Part shown: positions 1 to 7,413 of the stretch, one piece after another
Numbering within the stretch: the stretch's first letter is position 1
Layout of the letters: every line of letters begins with the position of its first letter
Origin: DASVSE01 sp036399715
GTDB lineage: Bacteria; Bacteroidota; Rhodothermia; Rhodothermales; Rubricoccaceae
Length of the DNA stretch: 7,650 nucleotides
Assembly (NCBI GenBank): GCA_036399715.1
Contig: DASWMO010000091.1
Coordinates: 1 to 7,650 of the forward strand
Direction: 5' to 3'
Position numbers and translations under genes: made by a program
The notes under the pieces: model-generated
The model's database searches: none
Told to the model about the DNA's origin: nothing
The model's input: only the letters and a program-made list of their open reading frames with translations

Positions 1-432
1 GCGCGCCGGGTCGGCGGCCGCGCGGCCTCCGCCCCGGCGCTCCTCGCGGGCGGGCTGAGCGCCACCGCGGCGAGCGGCGTCGCGGCGGGCACCCTCGCGG
101 CGAGCGCCGGGCCGGGCACCCTCGGCGCGCGCGCCGTCGGGGCGGTCGGCGCGCGTGCCGCGGCGGGCCAGCAGGGCCGTCGTCTGTTCGGGCGTCATGA
201 GCGCCTGGATCTCGGCCGCGGCTGCCCACAGCGCCGCGGCGTCGGTCTGGCCGGCGTAACGCGCCGAGACGCCGTCGAGGCGCGAGCGCTGGTCCGGCGT
301 GAGCGTCACGCGCTGGGCGAGCGCGGCTACGCGGGCGGGGACGTCCGGCGGGGCCGGTCGGCCCGTAGGCTGCGCCGAGGCGGCGAGCGGGAGCGCCGCG
401 GCGAGCACGGCGACGGACAGGAATCGAATCAT
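1..432 (-). CDS. Exported LTxxQ-motif protein with Arg/Ala-rich tail (3' end cut by window)
   Basis: The reading frame opens with ATG at 432 and stays open for 144 codons to position 1, so the C-terminus is missing. Residues 1-21 (MIRFLSVAVLAAALPLAASAQ) form a typical Sec signal peptide with likely cleavage after ASA or at AQ, so the protein should be periplasmic or secreted. The mature part carries two LTxxQ-like motifs, LTPDQ at 44-48 and MTPEQ at 79-83, separated by a helical Ala/Gln-rich segment. This pattern recalls the Spy/CpxP (LTXXQ) periplasmic proteins, but the match is by motif only. From about residue 89 the sequence becomes a low-complexity Arg/Ala/Gly tail with repeats such as EGAR and GARR. 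There is no SD upstream. The gene lies 148 bp after the SDR gene on the same strand and could be its distal operon partner or have its own promoter. Exact function is unknown. Confidence 0.72.
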   Translation of the reverse strand, partial: MIRFLSVAVLAAALPLAASAQPTGRPAPPDVPARVAALAQRVTLTPDQRSRLDGVSARYAGQTDAAALWAAAAEIQALMTPEQTTALLARRGTRADRPDGARAEGARPGARREGARRDAARRGGAQPAREERRGGGRAAADPAR

Positions 433-459
433 CGGGGGGACGAGCGGCTCGTCGGAGGT

Positions 460-479
460 GTGCGTCCGGTACGACGCAC
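460..479. repeat. Inverted repeat upstream of the exported-protein gene
   Basis: Perfect 7-bp arms GTGCGTC (460-466) and GACGCAC (473-479) flank a 6-base centre. The element sits 27 bases upstream of the ATG at 432, between that gene and the SDR gene. It could be a 5' leader hairpin or a protein-binding dyad. No T-run follows it in either direction, so an intrinsic terminator is unlikely. Confidence 0.4.
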
Positions 480-580
480 CGTGCGGCTCTGGTGCGCGGA
501 AAGCGGGCCGGAGGCGCGATGACACCGCACGGGCATCGGGCCGACACAACTCGGCGACAATCGCGACCGTTCGGCCGCTG

Positions 581-1612
581 CTACAGCCAGCCTTCGCGGC
601 GGGCCCACGCGACGGTCTCGGCCATGCCCGCGGCGAGGCCGACCGTGGGGCGGTAGCCCAGGCGCGCCTCGGCCTTGGCGACCGAGCACACCCACGCGTG
701 GCGCGCCGCCTCGGCCTTGTCGCGCGTGAGCGGCGGGAGCGTCCCGCGCAGCGCCCCGGCCCACTCCGAGACGCGCCCGGCGACGCCCATCGCAGCCGTC
801 GGGACGGGCAGGCGCCAGACGGTTCGCCCGAGCGCAGCGGCCATCGCGGCCCGGACCTCGTCCCACGAGTGCCCGCGGTGCGAGCCGATGAAGTACGTCT
901 CCACGCCCGCCGCTGCCGGGCGGCCGGGCGTCTGCGCCGCAAGGATCATCCCGGCCGTGAGGTCGCGGACGTGGACGAGCGAGAGCCGCCGCGCCCGCCC
1001 GTCGCCGACGACGGCGAAGACGCCGCGGCTGGCCGCGCGGATCATCTCGAAGATGTCTGCCTCGCGCGGGCCGTAGACGGCGGGCGGCCGCACGAGGACC
1101 GGCCGCAGGTCGCCGAACTCGTCCGCGACCATTCGTTCCATCCCGGCCTTGCTGCGGCCGTACATCGAGACGGGCCGGGGCGTGTCCGCCTCGGTCGCCG
1201 GGACCGGCGCACCGTCAGGGGCGAGACGGTTCGGGCCCATCGCCTCCAGGCTGCTCGTCACGACGAGTTCGCGGACGTCCGGGGCGGCCTCGCGGACGGC
1301 CGCGAGCAGGCTCCGCGTCCCGTCGACGTTGGCCCGGTCGAGGGCCGCCTGGTCGCGGGCGCGCGTCAGCCCGGCGACGTGGTAGACGGCCGAGACGCCG
1401 TCGAGCCCGGCCCGGAGCGCGTCCTGCGAAAACAGGTCGCCCTGAATGAGCGTAACCGGGCCGTCGACGCGGCCAAGCCACTTCGGATCTGATCGGACGA
1501 GGCAGCGGACCTCGCCGACCCCGCGCGCAACGAGCGCCTCGACGAGGTGGCTCCCGACAAACCCGGTCCCGCCGGTGACGAACGCGACGGACGGAACGGA
1601 CGAGTCGAGCAT
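581..1612 (-). CDS. NAD(P)-dependent epimerase/dehydratase (extended SDR)
   Basis: This is a 343-residue cytoplasmic oxidoreductase of the extended short-chain dehydrogenase/reductase family. The N-terminal Rossmann motif TGGTGFVG is at 13-20. D59 in the QGDL segment is where the adenine-contacting Asp usually lies, and HVAG is at 78-81. The catalytic set is visible as the VTSS serines (S120/S121) and YGRSK (Y151, K155). RPPAVYGPRE at 175-184 is the family's substrate-side loop, and the C-terminal GYRP...GLAAGMAETVAW is typical of sugar-nucleotide epimerases and 3-beta-HSD-like members. Length is normal for the family. The substrate cannot be read from sequence; nucleotide-sugar, dihydroflavonol-type or sterol-like substrates all remain possible. 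No SD precedes the ATG at 1612. It starts 59 bp after the lipoprotein gene on the same strand, so co-transcription is likely. Confidence 0.93.
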   Translation of the reverse strand: MLDSSVPSVAFVTGGTGFVGSHLVEALVARGVGEVRCLVRSDPKWLGRVDGPVTLIQGDLFSQDALRAGLDGVSAVYHVAGLTRARDQAALDRANVDGTRSLLAAVREAAPDVRELVVTSSLEAMGPNRLAPDGAPVPATEADTPRPVSMYGRSKAGMERMVADEFGDLRPVLVRPPAVYGPREADIFEMIRAASRGVFAVVGDGRARRLSLVHVRDLTAGMILAAQTPGRPAAAGVETYFIGSHRGHSWDEVRAAMAAALGRTVWRLPVPTAAMGVAGRVSEWAGALRGTLPPLTRDKAEAARHAWVCSVAKAEARLGYRPTVGLAAGMAETVAWARREGWL

Positions 1613-1671
1613 CGCGGCGCAGGGTGTGAGCGCCTCCGACGCGCCACGACGCCGGGCGGTTCGAGGCCCCG

Positions 1672-2067
1672 TCAGAGCTCGATGCTGATCGGGATCGAGA
1701 GATTCGAGTAGGCATACACCAAAAACGCGACCCAGGCCACGTCAAGCACGGCGCCGACCGTGGCGATCCGCCCCACGTTCGTCCGTTTCCACGGCCGTTC
1801 GACGCGGTCGACGTCGGCGAACGCAACGGTGCCAGCGTCGAGACGCAGCGTGTCGGCAGTAAAGGCGACGAGGGCTCCGACGAGCGCGTCGCCGGAGTGC
1901 AGGCGGACCATGAGCGTGTCTCCGGGCACAGGCGGTCGGGTCGCGAAGTCGGCCCGAGTCGTCGTGGCGTCGGCCCGGCGCTCGCGGTTCATGTCGGCCG
2001 CGAGGCCGGCGCCGAGGGCCGTGCATCCATGGAGGAGCAAGGCGGTGGCGAGAAACGTGAGGCGCAT
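1672..2067 (-). CDS. Putative small lipoprotein with C-terminal membrane helix
   Basis: The product is 131 residues. The first 15 residues (MRLTFLATALLLHGC) look like a lipoprotein signal with lipobox L12-H13-G14-C15; His at -2 is unusual but the rest fits. Residues about 48-92 (GDTLMVRLHSGDALVGAL..., then DTLRLDAGTVAFADVDRVE) have the alternating pattern of a small beta-barrel in which a Gly-Asp turn and a hydrophobic strand are followed by an acidic 'DVDRVE' segment, as in many short Bacteroidota envelope proteins. Residues 98-120 form a hydrophobic helix near the C-terminus, so the protein may be anchored twice or the helix may pack elsewhere. I chose ATG 2067 over longer in-frame starts (up to 2478) because it begins the signal peptide and lies 20 bases after a promoter-like -7 box, and because a longer form would overlap the opposite gene. 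It probably heads an operon with the SDR gene. Function unknown. Confidence 0.75.
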   Translation of the reverse strand: MRLTFLATALLLHGCTALGAGLAADMNRERRADATTTRADFATRPPVPGDTLMVRLHSGDALVGALVAFTADTLRLDAGTVAFADVDRVERPWKRTNVGRIATVGAVLDVAWVAFLVYAYSNLSIPISIEL

Positions 2068-2087
2068 AGCCAGAAGGAGAAGAAGCG

Positions 2088-2095
2088 CAAACCTA
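2088..2095 (-). promoter_or_regulatory. Bacteroidota-type -7 box (TAGGTTTG) for the lipoprotein gene
   Basis: On the minus strand the sequence TAGGTTTG is a full match to the Bacteroidota -7 consensus TAnnTTTG. It ends 20 bases before the ATG at 2067, implying a leader of about 15 bases. No TTTG-like -33 box is found 19-21 bases upstream, so the call rests on the -7 box and its placement. Confidence 0.4.
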
Positions 2096-2107
2096 CGCGC
2101 GGTAGGT
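2091..2107. repeat. Dyad ACCTAC-GCGCG-GTAGGT overlapping the -7 box
   Basis: Perfect 6-bp arms (2091-2096 and 2102-2107) surround a 5-base centre. One arm covers five bases of the -7 box at 2088-2095, where a bound repressor would block transcription of the leftward lipoprotein/SDR genes. It lies in the 126-bp divergent region shared with the four-helix membrane protein gene. Operator function is inferred from position only. Confidence 0.35.
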
Positions 2108-2193
2108 CGCCTCAGGGGTTCCCCCAGATCCGCGGTGCCTGGATCAGCGCCGACCGTCATCCGTTGGGAAATCCTCACCCTCGCACGCCGCTC

Positions 2194-2604
2194 ATGCACC
2201 TCGCTGCTGTCATCGCCTTCGTCATCGGGGCCCTCATCGGCCTGTACATGGCCGTCAACCACTTCCGCGGCGTCGACTCCGGAAAGGCGTTCGGCATCGT
2301 GCACGGGCTCTTTACGATCTCGGGCATCGTCCTGCTCGGCGTCGGGCTGGCCTACGCGCCCGCGCTCGACGCGTGGCCTGCGTTCTGGGCGTTCCTGCTG
2401 ACGGCGACGGGCGGGCTGTTCCTGTTCTACCGGCAGTCGACCGGCAAAAAGTGGCCGTCCGCGGTCGTGCTGATCCACGGCGGCTTGGCCATCGCCTCCA
2501 TCGCGTTCCTGCTCGCGCTGATCTGGGGCGACAACGGCGCGAGCCGCCAGGCCGAGCCCGGCGTCCCCGCCGCAACGTCCGCTGCGGACGGTGGCGAGGA
2601 GTAG
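2194..2604 (+). CDS. Four-helix inner-membrane protein, unknown function
   Basis: The product is 136 residues with four predicted membrane helices at about 4-22, 33-54, 61-79 and 89-111, and a hydrophilic acidic C-terminal tail ending DGGEE. Helices 2 and 4 begin with matching motifs, IVHGLFTISGIVLL (H37) and LIHGGLAIASIAFLL (H95), which suggests an internal duplication of two-helix units, each with a membrane-embedded His next to Gly. The ATG at 2194 was chosen because the hydrophobic region starts there; the upstream in-frame extension to 1897 is hydrophilic and runs antisense to the lipoprotein gene. There is no SD. Its stop is only 3 bp from that of convergent rlmD. I do not recognise the family. 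Paired histidines could bind a cofactor or metal, but this is speculation. Confidence 0.8.
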   Translation: MHLAAVIAFVIGALIGLYMAVNHFRGVDSGKAFGIVHGLFTISGIVLLGVGLAYAPALDAWPAFWAFLLTATGGLFLFYRQSTGKKWPSAVVLIHGGLAIASIAFLLALIWGDNGASRQAEPGVPAATSAADGGEE

Positions 2605-2607
2605 CCG

Positions 2608-4239
2608 CTACACCGCCCGCAGGCCGATCACGCACTCGGTGTGCGTCGTGTGCGGGAAGAGGTCGACGGGCTGGACGGCCTCGATGCGGTAGCCGTTGCC
2701 CGTGCGCTCCATCAGGCGCGCGAGGTCGTCGGCCTGCGTTTTCGGATTGCACGAGACGTAGACGATGCGCTCCGGCCGCAGGTCCGCGATCTGGTCCACG
2801 ACCTTCGGATGCATCCCCGCCCGCGGCGGGTCGACGATCAGCACGTCCGGCCGGCCATGCTCGGCGACGAAGGTGGGCGTGAACAGCTTCAGCATGTCGC
2901 CCGCGACGAACGTCGCGTTCGCGACGCCGTTGGCCGTGGCCGCCGCGCGCGCGTTCACGATGGCCTCCTCGACGAGTTCGACCCCGACGACGCGCGCGAC
3001 CCGGTCGGCGACGAAGAGCGATATCGTGCCCGTGCCGCAGTACAGGTCGTAGACGAGGTCCGTCTCTTTCAGCCCCGCCATCTCCGCGGCCACGGCGTAG
3101 AGCTTCTCCGCCTGCCGTGTGTTGGTCTGGAAGAACGCGTTCGAGGCGATCTCGAACGTGTGCGCCCCGATGCGGTCGCGGATTGTGCCCGGCCCGAAGA
3201 CCGTGTGCGCGTCGCCGTAGGACGTGTTCGCGAGGCCCTCGTTGACCGTGTTGACGAACGTCGTCGTCTCGGGAAACTCGGCCCGCAGGAACGCCTCCAG
3301 AATGGCGAGGCGCGGCGGGTCGTGAGCCCACGTGACGAGGTTCACCATCCGGTCCTCCGTGCTCGCCGACGTGCGGATGACGAGGTGCCGCAGCCAGCCG
3401 CGGTGCTCGCGGACGTGCCACGGCTCCCAGCCCTCGGCCCGCGAGAGCGCGCGGATGCCATTGACGAGGCGCGCCGACCACTCGGACTGCAGGAAGCACG
3501 TCTTGAGGTCGAGCACCTTGTCGAAGCGGCCCGGCACGTGGAGCCCCAGCGCGAAGTCGCGGTCGAAGTCCTCCTCGGTCGCGATCTCAGCGTCGGTCAG
3601 CCAGCGCTGCGCCGAGAACGAAAACTCCATCTTGTTGCGGTAGTAGTAGACGCCGCCCGAGCCCTCGTCGCGGTCCGCGCCGATCGTCTCGCGGACGGGC
3701 ACGCCTGCGAGGTCCAGCCCGGGCGCGTGCAGGAGGCCCCGCTCGACGGCCTCGCGCTTCATCTCGAGCTGCGCCGGGTAGCTCAGGTGCTGCCACGTGC
3801 AGCCACCGCAGACGTACGCGTACGGGCAGCGCGGCACGACGCGCAGGGGACTCGCCTCAACAAGCTCCAACACGCGCGCCTCGGCGTATCCCTTCTTACG
3901 CTTCGCGATGCGAACCCGGACGCGGTCGCCGGGGACGGCGCCAGGCACGAAGACGACGTAGCCGCTGCGGCTCTCCGCCACGCCTTCGGCTTCGCCGCCC
4001 GCTACAGCCGCGCCCTCCACCGAGGCGCCCTCGTCGGCGCGCTGTGCCGGGCCTGCGGGCAGGTCCAGCCGGGCGATGCTCTTGCCGCGGTCTCCGAACG
4101 CGACGACGTCCACGACCATCTCGGCACCGCGGGCGGGCCGCGCCGAGACGGGCGGCGTGGGAGCCGGGACGCCCGGTGCCGCCGGCGGATTGGCAGGCAG
4201 CCCCGAGCGGGGAGAATCAGGGGCGAGATCGGACGGCAT
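2608..4239 (-). CDS. rlmD: 23S rRNA (uracil-C5)-methyltransferase, RlmD/RumA family
   Basis: This cytoplasmic S-adenosylmethionine-dependent enzyme of the TrmA/RumA family makes 5-methyluridine in 23S rRNA (U1939 in E. coli numbering for RlmD). The 543-residue product begins with a Pro/Ala-rich stretch (1-40), followed by a TRAM-like RNA-binding domain (about 41-130). The [4Fe-4S] cysteines are C138, C144, C147 and C248 (CX5CX2C plus a distant Cys). The SAM motif DLYCGTGTISLF starts at 398, DPPRAG is at 470-475, the catalytic nucleophile is C497 in VSCNPKT, and the general base is E535 in HTECV. All key residues are present. The TRAM domain is interrupted at about 62-92 by a low-complexity Gly/Ala/Glu insertion, and the protein is longer than the usual 430-470 residues. 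An internal ATG at 4119 (M41) is an alternative start, but a -7-like box 21 bases before 4239 favours the long form. RlmC or RlmCD specificity cannot be excluded. Confidence 0.95.
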   Translation of the reverse strand: MPSDLAPDSPRSGLPANPPAAPGVPAPTPPVSARPARGAEMVVDVVAFGDRGKSIARLDLPAGPAQRADEGASVEGAAVAGGEAEGVAESRSGYVVFVPGAVPGDRVRVRIAKRKKGYAEARVLELVEASPLRVVPRCPYAYVCGGCTWQHLSYPAQLEMKREAVERGLLHAPGLDLAGVPVRETIGADRDEGSGGVYYYRNKMEFSFSAQRWLTDAEIATEEDFDRDFALGLHVPGRFDKVLDLKTCFLQSEWSARLVNGIRALSRAEGWEPWHVREHRGWLRHLVIRTSASTEDRMVNLVTWAHDPPRLAILEAFLRAEFPETTTFVNTVNEGLANTSYGDAHTVFGPGTIRDRIGAHTFEIASNAFFQTNTRQAEKLYAVAAEMAGLKETDLVYDLYCGTGTISLFVADRVARVVGVELVEEAIVNARAAATANGVANATFVAGDMLKLFTPTFVAEHGRPDVLIVDPPRAGMHPKVVDQIADLRPERIVYVSCNPKTQADDLARLMERTGNGYRIEAVQPVDLFPHTTHTECVIGLRAV

Positions 4240-4260
4240 CGGGACACGGAAGGCGGGGGC

Positions 4261-4268
4261 GAAAGATA
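4261..4268 (-). promoter_or_regulatory. -7-like box (TATCTTTC) for rlmD
   Basis: The minus-strand sequence TATCTTTC matches TAnnTTT of the Bacteroidota -7 consensus in one of the few AT-containing spots in this region. It ends 21 bases before the ATG at 4239, nearly the same distance as the box at 2088-2095. No clear -33 TTG was found. Confidence 0.35.
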
Positions 4269-4340
4269 CCCGGCGCCGTGGAGCCGCCTGTGGCGCGGCC
4301 TTTGCCCGTCCGGGCGTGCGGCGGCTGCGCCGGCGACGCG

Positions 4341-4348
4341 CCCCCCCC
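4341..4348 (+). repeat. C8 homopolymer in the rlmD / histidine kinase intergenic region
   Basis: Eight consecutive C bases lie between the divergent starts at 4239 and 4410. Such tracts can slip during replication and alter leader length or promoter spacing, but in this GC-rich genome one tract may be incidental. Confidence 0.5.
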
Positions 4349-4380
4349 GCTCGCGCCGAGCCACCGCGCCGTTACGAACC

Positions 4381-4395
4381 GACCCGGCCCGGGTC
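4381..4395. repeat. 15-bp palindrome GACCCGG-C-CCGGGTC before the kinase start
   Basis: Perfect 7-bp arms surround a single central base, ending 14 bases upstream of the ATG at 4410. With one central base it cannot form a normal RNA hairpin without opening several pairs, so if functional it is more likely a binding site for a dimeric regulator. No regulator is identified here. Confidence 0.35.
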
Positions 4396-4409
4396 CAAAC
4401 TGCCGGCCC

Positions 4410-6878
<2,469 letters not shown>

Positions 6879-6899
6879 CGTCGCCGGACCGACACAGAA

Positions 6900-6929
6900 G
6901 CGCCCGCCCCGGGGGTCCGTGGCGGGCGC
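6900..6929. terminator. Strong GC hairpin between convergent kinase and rpsU genes
   Basis: Arms GCGCCCGCC (6900-6908) and GGCGGGCGC (6921-6929) are perfect 9-bp complements with a 12-base loop, 21 bases after the kinase stop. In the rpsU direction the hairpin is followed by TTCTGTGT, a weak T-rich tail; in the kinase direction there is no T-run. It probably ends rpsU transcription and may act for both genes. Confidence 0.55.
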
Positions 6930-6942
6930 GCCGCGTTGGAGG

Positions 6943-6961
6943 CGGGCCGCTGAGGGGCCCG
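6943..6961. terminator. Second, smaller hairpin downstream of rpsU
   Basis: Arms CGGGCC (6943-6948) and GGCCCG (6956-6961) are perfect 6-bp complements with a 7-base loop, 19 bases after the rpsU stop codon. No T-run follows. It may slow polymerase or protect the mRNA 3' end together with the larger hairpin at 6900-6929. Confidence 0.35.
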
Positions 6962-6980
6962 GACCGCCGCAGGTCGTCGG

Positions 6981-7178
6981 CTAGTACATGCGCCGGTTGG
7001 CCCGGCGCGCCTTCTTGTACGCCTCCTTGCGCTCAAGGCGCTTCGTCTCGGAGGGCTTCGTAAAGGCCATGTTCTCGCGGAACGTGCGGAGCGTGCGCGC
7101 GCGGTTGACGACGCGCTTGAACCGGCGCAGGGCGCGGTCGATCGACTCTTTGTCGCGAACTTTGATGCCGACGGACAA
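6981..7178 (-). CDS. rpsU: 30S ribosomal protein bS21
   Basis: The 65-residue product starts MSVGIKVRDKESIDRALRRF and continues through VNRARTLRTFREN, AFTKPSETKRLERKEAY and a basic tail ending in NRRMY, a clear bS21. It sits on the 30S platform near the 3' end of 16S rRNA. The start is TTG at 7178, read as fMet. It is where bS21 similarity begins, and a GAGGT SD lies 7 bases upstream. The in-frame ATG at 7292 would add 38 Cys/Pro-rich residues foreign to bS21 and would start upstream of the predicted promoter. In Bacteroidota, bS21 with bS18 and bS6 sequesters the anti-SD; a tyrosine near the position of Y54 is reported to contact it in Flavobacterium johnsoniae (from memory, not aligned here). 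The gene is monocistronic, with its own promoter and leader hairpin upstream and hairpins downstream. Confidence 0.95.
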   Translation of the reverse strand: MSVGIKVRDKESIDRALRRFKRVVNRARTLRTFRENMAFTKPSETKRLERKEAYKKARRANRRMY

Positions 7179-7185
7179 GGGGGTT

Positions 7186-7190
7186 ACCTC
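7186..7190 (-). promoter_or_regulatory. Shine-Dalgarno GAGGT of rpsU
   Basis: GAGGT on the minus strand can form five consecutive pairs with the anti-SD ACCUC and lies 7 bases before the TTG start. It fixes the rpsU start. It is the only convincing SD in the window: I inspected the bases before the other starts (432, 1612, 2067, 2194, 4239, 4410, 7384/7414) and saw none. Confidence 0.75.
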
Positions 7191-7202
7191 GGATAGTGAA
7201 CA

Positions 7203-7238
7203 GCAGCGGGCGGTGCAGGGCGCGGGACCGGCCGCTGC
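7203..7238 (-). promoter_or_regulatory. Stem-loop in the rpsU mRNA leader
   Basis: The dyad has outer arms GCAGCGG and CCGCTGC (7 bp), a single C-C mismatch in the RNA, inner arms CGGT and ACCG (4 bp), and a 12-base loop. The predicted transcript begins at about 7240, so the hairpin would sit at the extreme 5' end. It ends 12 bases before the SD, leaving the SD single-stranded. It could stabilise the mRNA or bind a regulator. Function is inferred. Confidence 0.5.
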
Positions 7239-7246
7239 GGAGCCCG

Positions 7247-7277
7247 GAAAACTACACGACGCCGGCCCTCGGACCAA
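7247..7277 (-). promoter_or_regulatory. Promoter of rpsU (-33 TTG, N20, -7 TAGTTTTC)
   Basis: On the minus strand TTG (7277-7275) and TAGTTTTC (7254-7247) are separated by 20 bases, the spacing expected for Bacteroidota primary-sigma promoters (TTTG, 19-21 bases, TAnnTTTG). Transcription would start near 7240, giving a leader of about 60 bases before the TTG codon. This is the best-formed promoter in the window. Confidence 0.6.
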
Positions 7278-7413
7278 CCACGTTCGCTGCACAGACGTGT
7301 GAAAACCAGAGCAAGCCCGGCAGTCGCATCGCGCGGCAGCATCTCCGCCCGCTCGGGTTCTTAACCCGCGCCGGGTCTGGCCGATGCCCCCGGACCGCCC
7401 CGCCCCGACTGAG

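Noticed and set aside
299..1492. 397-codon plus-strand open frame
   Set aside because: It is antisense to the clear SDR gene; its Arg/Gly/Asp-rich product has no domain and arises from GC-biased third positions.
2068..2478. Longer start for the lipoprotein gene
   Set aside because: It would bury the signal peptide inside the protein and overlap the divergent membrane-protein gene and the promoter box.
4044..4409. 122-codon in-frame N-terminal extension of the kinase
   Set aside because: It overlaps rlmD and the intergenic region and is hydrophilic low-complexity; the membrane domain starts just after 4410.
7179..7292. ATG at 7292 as the rpsU start
   Set aside because: The 38 extra residues do not resemble bS21 and would be encoded by the promoter and leader; TTG at 7178 has the SD.
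7354..7368. Inverted repeat CGGGTT-CTT-AACCCG before the right-edge gene
   Set aside because: The arms are only 6 bp with no T-run and no promoter context, so I could not assign a role.
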